Shown here one piece after another: positions 57,367-64,000 of a stretch of 64,000 bases of DNA. Numbering within the stretch: position 1 is the first letter of the stretch; every line of letters starts with the position of its first letter. Both the position numbers and the translations under genes were made by a program. The DNA is from Solea solea. Taxonomy: Eukaryota; Chordata; Actinopteri; Pleuronectiformes; Soleidae. The DNA lies in the NCBI RefSeq assembly GCF_958295425.1, contig NC_081142.1, positions 21,162,530 through 21,226,529 of the forward strand, given 5' to 3'. A model generated the notes under the pieces. The model was not told the origin of the DNA. It ran no database searches and saw nothing but the letters and a program-made list of their open reading frames with translations.

Positions 57367-60300
57367 TTAATTGTCTGCACAAGACATTACATTTCTTCCA
57401 GTGCCTGGGAGTTATTTTATGACTCAGATGTGCAGACGTACAGTATACTGTATATTTACCGCAAAGGTCACTGGCTAAATTCTAGCCGTGATTTCATGGT
57501 TTATGGTCACTGATTAATAAGCAATGGGCTGCACCCTTTTATTACATCCTATATCAATTCTGCATTTTTAACATTTGCGAGAAATTACCTGAAACATTTC
57601 CGTGGCTATAAGTACAAGTTTTTTTTCCCCCATACTTTTATTTACCTCCTTGTCTCTTTTCCTCTTCCTCTGCTTTTTAATGTTTCTCCTCCTCCTCTTT
57701 TGTGACATTGACACTGATTTCTTCACCCTCTCATTACAGTCAAGATAAACGTATGGTTTAAATAAAAAAAAGAAAAATCGACTTTAATTCATACTTGACC
57801 GCTTCAATCGACGTCAGAGAATTCCGATCCTTTAGAATACAGTGAAACTGCCCTTGACATTGACTTGTTTCAATGAATCATGTGTTAAACGCCTCTCCAC
57901 GCTGATATTGTTAACAATTAAAAAAAAAAGATCACCCCCAATCTCACGATTCAGTGATTGCATTTAATATAAATCTGTGTAAAATGATCAGGCAAGAAAG
58001 GACTTAATATTTGACCTCTGCATGCCTGGAGAAAAGCTTCTTTAAGACGCAGAGAGAGTGTTGGACAATTATTGCATTTTTAGTTTTTGTTCTTGTCGCT
58101 GAAAACTCTTATATGTATGATTCTGTAAAAAAAAATAATAATAAAGGCCGTGCAAATGCAGAAACTCCTACCTGCACTAAAATGAATACTTTATTTATAC
58201 ATCATTCAGAAACCGTTCCTAAGAAAGTGTTCTGTTGTTGTTGTAGCCCATGACTTCAGAGATGGTCTTCATTGAGTTACCGTTGCCCTTCTATCCTCTT
58301 GAATCGGTGTTCCTACTTTCCTCTGAACTCTGGCATCAACAAGGCACTTTCGCTCCCGGAAAACTGGATATTTGATTCTGTTCTGGAAACCCGTAAATCC
58401 TGGAGACGGTTATTTGTGATATTTTTCCCAGTAGATCAGCAGTTTCTGAACTATACCCAGAGCAGCCTGTGTAACGTCTCAACAACCGGGCCATTCCGAC
58501 ACAGGGTGTGAACATCAGCAGACATCTACGTGCCTATTTATTTTGATAAAGCTGTTGTTGGCGATGTGTGTTAGAAAATGATCATTTCATTGCAGTACTT
58601 TGAGCATCTTGTCCCCCCAAGGTCAAGTGTTTCTTCCAAAGCTTCTTTATTAACCTCTTCTGGACACTTTTCTTTAGTAATAGCCTCTTCATTTAATATT
58701 CTCTGTTTGTCACTTTTCTCTTTTTCTTTTATATCCTCTGCATTTCTCTCACAGACGCTCACTGTAACCTTATTCGCTTGTCAGTGCTCTGCCCTCTTCC
58801 AAATGTCACACATCTCGCTGTATATCCTCCTTGGTCCCTGCCCTGAATTGATATGTTTGTGTTGTGTGGGTTGTCCTGCCCTTGGCCCTTTTACCTCCTC
58901 ATAAGATGCTGGAGATCAGGAATCATTAAACATTAAAGACGTGTGGGGAAGAAGGAGGAGCAGCTTTTCAGTTGCAGTTCTTGTGTAGTTTAAAGTTTGA
59001 ACTAAATCTTTATGACGCGGCTCAATTCTAAGAAGACGACGCATGGATTATTTTATTTTTGCAAAGCGCACAGTATGGATTTGGCAGTAGTTGAGGTATC
59101 TGTTACTGCTGCAGTCACTTATTATGTTAAGCGTTTGCTTGTTTGTGTCACTCACTGTGGATTTTTGGGTTTGTACTGATATCAGGGTTTCCTAGAAATC
59201 TTTATTTCCCTTTGAAACTAAGTCTAATCGAAGATGATCAGGACCTGCGTAGAACAATGAGCCACTTTAATACACAAACTGGCTACTGCACAATGTCTAA
59301 AATAAGTCTTCTGTCTGTTTTTTTGCTACAGGCATCGATTAATGCTCATAAAATGACAAAATAAGCTCATGTGTTGCATTTAGACCCATAAACCCTTCAT
59401 CGATTCCCCTTATTTAGTGTTAAAAGAAGTCTTTTAAACAAATAAAATGTCCCCCTTTAGGTATTAAACACTGTCTTTTAAACTGCTGACTTGCCGAGTC
59501 TAGTTTGAGGTTCAATATTTCTCGCTTCGCCTCCCTCCTGCTCTGCGGTTTCCCTCCCTCCTGTCGTTATTAGTTAATCGTCCTCTGGGGCTTGTCATTG
59601 CCAACTTAAGGCCGTGTTTGCACCCAGTCCAACCAAGCAGAGCCGATGCTGCTGACTAGTATCAGTTTCCCCATTAAAGGCGTATGTGGTGTGAGGCTCG
59701 GGTTAACGACTCAGCCTGGCAGCGAGGAAGCAGCAGCCAAATCAATGCGCGTCTTAACAAGCTTAGTCTGTCACTTGCAGGGACACGGGGGTGCATTTGC
59801 CTCGCACTTAAACCCCATTTCCTCCACGTAACGAGGTTTAACTTTCCTTGGTTCCATTTGGAAATTTCGGATTAGGCAATTTCTTGCGTTTCGGGTTGTC
59901 AGGAGATTTAAAGGTATCGATATAACACTGTGGTCTGGCACCTTAAGAGTGGAGTTGGACACACTGCACTGGACTGGAACGGAAAGTTTATCACAGAAAA
60001 AAGAGGATTCCTTTTTAACGTCTGTGTTTTTTACAACTTGCTTCACGGGACAGCCCCTCGAATCAAACATCCCTCATCCCACAGTGCGCCAGTGATGGAA
60101 GCCGAGTGCCTGGCAGCCGGTTTCAAATGCCCCATCATCGTCGTCTGTACACTGCGCCCCCGTAATGGATGAACGCGAAAGTACCGACGGAAGGCTCCGC
60201 CCGTCATTCAGCGCAGCGAGTACAAATGGGCCTCAAGACTCTAAAGTGAACCGGCAACTGCTCCCGGAGTTTATGGACAACGTAGAGAACCATTTATTCT

Positions 60301-60488
60301 AAAACTGTAGACGAAGCAGCAAAGTCTCTCTGGCCCAAACTGTGAAGATTGCTTGGCTGGTGAAAAACATTCTCCTTTGACCTCAGTCCAGCTGACAAAG
60401 TGAGTGATGGCAGAAAAGTCTTGGAAACAAGCAGAAAGTGAAGCTGACTGTAGGCCAGGACCAAGAAGAGACACCAAGGTGGATATAC

Positions 60489-60490
<2 letters not shown>

Positions 60491-60547
<57 letters not shown>
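60491..60547 (+). repeat. (TA)n microsatellite
   Basis: About 27 uninterrupted TA units after GTGTATATA. The minus-strand frame with a Tyr-Ile run is an artefact of it. Confidence 0.92.
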
Positions 60548-60549
<2 letters not shown>

Positions 60550-62319
60550 AAGACTCCAGCAATGAGTATGTGTAACGTGGGGATGAGGTGACCCAAGGTT
60601 ACTAATATAGTGTCAGAGTCAGCAGCAAACCACTGAAACAACACAGCTAATATAAAATGGCCTTCCCTCATGGCTGAGCTGTAAAACCTGAATATGTTTG
60701 TCACTTCCAGATAATGACACACGTAAACTATGGTCTCGTCTTTTATTGTGCTCGGTGTCTTTTAATGCGCTTGCCGCACACAAAAGGCTACACACTAAGT
60801 GCGTCCTGTGCCTTGCGAGGAAGTTGTTGTTGTTGTTGACCCCGCCCGCACCAGAAGGGAAAAAAGGGCTTTAAAAGTGGAGCAATTAATCCCCCTGACC
60901 TCAAACATTTAACGGTCTGAGCCAAACAGCACTACAGTCGGAACATTTGGACTGGCGACCTGTTGAATGCCGCTGTTCGGTCAGATTAGTCTTCCATTAT
61001 CCTGATTACTCACACAAACGCCCATCGACATTTGGAGGCAGCCGGGACTTTCCGCAAAGCCCCGGCGTTCATGTTCCGACCAGATTTCTGCCGCGTGGCG
61101 ACATCTGGACGTTTGCCGTCTGCTTTGATGTTCCCATGATGCAGAGCTGGAGGCCGTGCTGAGCAGCAGCAGCAAGGGCAGCTTGGTGTGGTCCATGATA
61201 CGGAACATGTGGCTCTCGTGATCTAAAGGTGCCACGAGCGCACAACCGATCCTGAATCACACTCGGCAGCTGAAAGCCCTGTCTCCGCCACATCTGCCCG
61301 CCTGTTTCCCCTGTTTCCTTCTGTAGCTTCCTCATGTGTTTCAGACACGTTGAAAGTCGGCATCGGCCTCAAAGAAAACAGCTCCTTCTGTGGAAAACTG
61401 CATGAGAAAGATAAGAGATGCCTCTGATCTATCTGCAGTTTTTAGTCGGTCATTGATGTGTCAAGTTAAAATGAGACGCGCCGGATGAGAAGAAACCCCA
61501 CATTCATTCATATTATCTCACTAACTCAAATAAGCAGCGTTTGTCTCACTTGTGAGGCCTGTCATCCTTCTGATTTACTGCCTGCCATATTCCTATTTGG
61601 TCTGGGGTTTTTTTTTCACGTTTGATATCAAGCCAGTGAGAGAAAATGTCGAAGTCTTTCCCTGTTCCAACAAAACCCAGTGACAAAGATCCACCTGGCA
61701 GAAATGAGGAAACGGTGGGCCTGATGATCACCGTCTCCAGGTTGTGAATGTGGTTAGTTTTAGGCAGTGCCTGATGAGGGCAAGCGTTTAAAAACACACA
61801 CATGTTCCCATAAAAGCACAGGCAAAGTCTGTCGCTCTGTTACACTCACAAGAATGAGAATGAAGACGTATGGATATTGGGTAGAAATGTAAAATTTAAA
61901 GAAAAAAATCCAGCAGTGGGACACATATTGTTCTCCTGCTGCCTCATTAACTCGACCTCTCCATTCGTATAGTTACACTTGTACCTTTGACTCTTAGACG
62001 CTCACGCGCTCTCCGGGGGGTCATGGGTTCAGACAGGCAGCGATGTGGCAAATGGCTGAATGAATTATTGATCGGGTGACTTCGGTAGAGAGGGGGAGCG
62101 AAGGCACCCAAACATGTCTGGACACAACCACCTGCTGTCTGCTCTGCATTTTACCTCCCAAGTCTAGTTTCACACTACGGGCAATAGAAACCTACTTTTT
62201 TACACATCATGTTAGTATTATGTCTCTTAATATTTAAAAAATGTTGTAGAACACCATATTATAACTGCTGAAAAATCCACCATTTCATACTCCTGATGCT
62301 TTAACTCTCTCTCTACATA

Positions 62320-62521
62320 CTGTATATACATATATGTGTATATATATATATATATACACATATATGTAAAAATTACATAACTTTATATATATATATATAT
62401 ATATATATAAAGTTTTGTCATTTTTACATATATGTGTATATATATATATACACATATATACACATATATGTAAAAATGACATAACTTTATATAAATATCT
62501 ATATATATATATATATATACA

Positions 62522-62590
<69 letters not shown>

Positions 62591-62606
62591 AAGTTATGTA
62601 ATTTTT
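62320..62606. repeat. AT-rich palindromic cluster with (TA)n
   Basis: Alternating TA tracts are separated by inverted copies of ACATATATGTAAAAATTACA/TAACTTTATATA and TATAAAGTTTTGTCATTTTT/ACATATATGTG. The blocks AAAATTACATAACTTTATAT, AAAATGACATAACTTTATAT and the reversed forms at 62408 and 62587 alternate in direction, so the whole region can fold into several long hairpins. Confidence 0.85.
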
Positions 62607-64000
62607 TGCCTCTGCTGCGTCTAGTTTGGTCAGTATTTTCCCAGAATGCTTCATAAAGGGCCAGCAAAAGGAGGGAAATCATCCCATGCATGCATGTGGA
62701 GGGGGGTAAACACGATATTTACCGTAACGCTGGCTGTAACTGAGATGACGAGGGGAAAACATGTTTCACATTTCCTCCCTCTAATTTGAACCCGCCATGT
62801 GCCGTTGGCAGGTTTTGAGGCAGCGGCGAGAATAGATGTCATTCTTCTTCATGTGATGGATGTTTGTGAAGCCTGTTGTAGATAATGTCACAGAGCAAAG
62901 AAAGACTTCAGTCTGCTGCTTATGGAGATGTGGATGTATTTGTTGCAAATATTGAATCAGAGTTGAGGCATGATCAATAATGCACAGGGTGTGCTTTTGG
63001 AAAGAAACACAGAATTCAAATTCAAATTAAACCGCCATGATATCACAATTAAGATATTCATGATGATGTTTCCCAGAATTGAAATAGTAAAAGTGTTTGT
63101 TTTGATATGGAGTGACAATAAAAACACATTTATGATGCAAAACGAATCTATTCATATCAAAAACAGAGACATGTATTTAATTAAAATAACCTAAATTATA
63201 ATGTGGACAACTGTAATTAAAAGACCAAACAAGCTTATATATATATGTAATTGAATGTTATATGTAATGCATTCAATCCTGTGATAATTATGACTGAATG
63301 TCTTATTATTACTGTTATAAAGACGCCAGTTTGACCCCTCTGTATTAGATGATACCAGCTGTCAGTCACACTCGTGTCCGCTATTTGTAAAATGGACATA
63401 ATGTTCCATTGAAGGAGAGCTGGAACTAGCGGTTGACATATTTACCTGCGCAGGAAACCGTTTGCTGACATTGTAAATAAAGTGAGAATGACTTCCACAG
63501 ACTTAAATTCAAATCTGATTTTTTTTTTTTTGCAACAGGTAGAGTCGCCCCCTAGTGGCGAACTGCTACTTTCATCCTACCACCTGGGCTTTACTTGTCA
63601 AACCCAGGGACTGCGTCCATTTTTATACACAGTTTATGTGACAAAAGCTCTCTTCTTTGCATTTATATTCTCAACAAATGGATAAATAAGACGTTTTCAT
63701 TGCTTTACAACTAAATGAAAGTGCAAAAGAAAAGGAACAGAGATTTCAAAGCGCCCAGCTTCACAGTCTGTGTGAAGTGCTGAGGCCGAGGTAATTGTTC
63801 TTCTATTGAACAGTCTGGGGCAGAGCGCCCCACCCCCCGCCTTGATTTCTTTTTCTTCCTTCCTTGTTTACAGAATTGTAATCAGTTTTGGATTCAGCGG
63901 AGATGGTGTGGAATTATTCATATCGTCTACGGCCGCGCCTCATCAGTATTAGAGATGTTAGAGATGGGAGGTGTGGACTCGCGATGAAGAGGGTTTCAGC

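Larger units (their letters stand above)
54541..64000. other. distal 3' UTR or intergenic DNA, no gene recognised
   Basis: I looked for a next gene on both strands and recognise none; the open frames are short and lack family motifs. Contents: a BED-finger relic (54780-55080), (CA)n at 55420-55447, a poly(G) run (56849-56866), a TTAA MITE (57199-57366), (TA)n at 60491-60547, and a long AT-rich palindromic region (62320-62606). Nothing specific is seen in 55450-56840, 57370-60480 or 62610-64000. Confidence 0.7.

Noticed and set aside
54541..64000. a downstream neighbour gene (in mammals small genes follow NOS1AP)
   Set aside because: I scanned both strands for familiar protein blocks and splice-bounded frames and found none, so no gene is called.

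Overview
The window is vertebrate genomic DNA, almost certainly from a teleost and probably a percomorph. It is intron-rich, full of (CA)n, (CT)n and (TA)n microsatellites, and carries repeat families typical of fish: hAT, Tc1 and piggyBac-like elements, V-SINE/DANA-like SINEs and a tRNA-headed SINE. There is no bacterial, phage or operon-like structure.

One protein-coding gene is supported: nos1ap (CAPON, carboxyl-terminal PDZ ligand / adaptor of neuronal nitric oxide synthase) on the + strand. Six consecutive coding exons lie at 6889-6997, 18825-18960, 23926-24113, 38434-38595, 51097-51262 and 53390-53940. Every junction has AG/GT boundaries, and the reading frame runs through all five introns (phases 0, 1, 0, 0, 1) to a stop. 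Together they encode 436 residues after a split Arg codon: the end of the PTB domain, the linker, a Gln-rich and coiled-coil segment, and a tail ending in the PDZ ligand E-I-A-V. The exons for the start codon and most of the PTB domain are not in the window and should lie upstream of base 1. I cannot tell which teleost paralogue (a or b) this is.

Layout: 1-6888 is the end of the upstream intron. The internal introns are about 11.8, 5.0, 14.3, 12.5 and 2.1 kb. From 53941 onward lies the 3' UTR and then about 8-9 kb of downstream DNA in which I recognise no gene. The non-coding DNA is a mosaic of mobile-element fossils. Several can be bounded to the base by target-site duplications: hAT-type elements at 3068-3560, 36804-37526, 43089-43974 (with a second hAT MITE nested at 43548-43733) and 51361-52180; a Tc1-type MITE at 24387-24708; a TTAA (piggyBac-like) MITE at 57199-57366; and an unusual element at 14559-15150 built from about a dozen copies of a CCAATAAYGTAATAA motif in both orientations. 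A Tc1-like transposase fossil at about 12690-13580 is split by a V-SINE. A non-LTR retrotransposon fragment lies antisense at about 39000-39360.

I found no new multi-gene system. The most useful leads are the motif-array transposon at 14559-15150, the nested and fold-back hAT insertions, a strong 21-bp-arm hairpin at 34985-35032, an open frame reading into the fifth exon that could serve a short isoform, and the expanded Pro-rich/acidic last exon. All homology statements come from recalling protein and repeat families by eye; no search was run.
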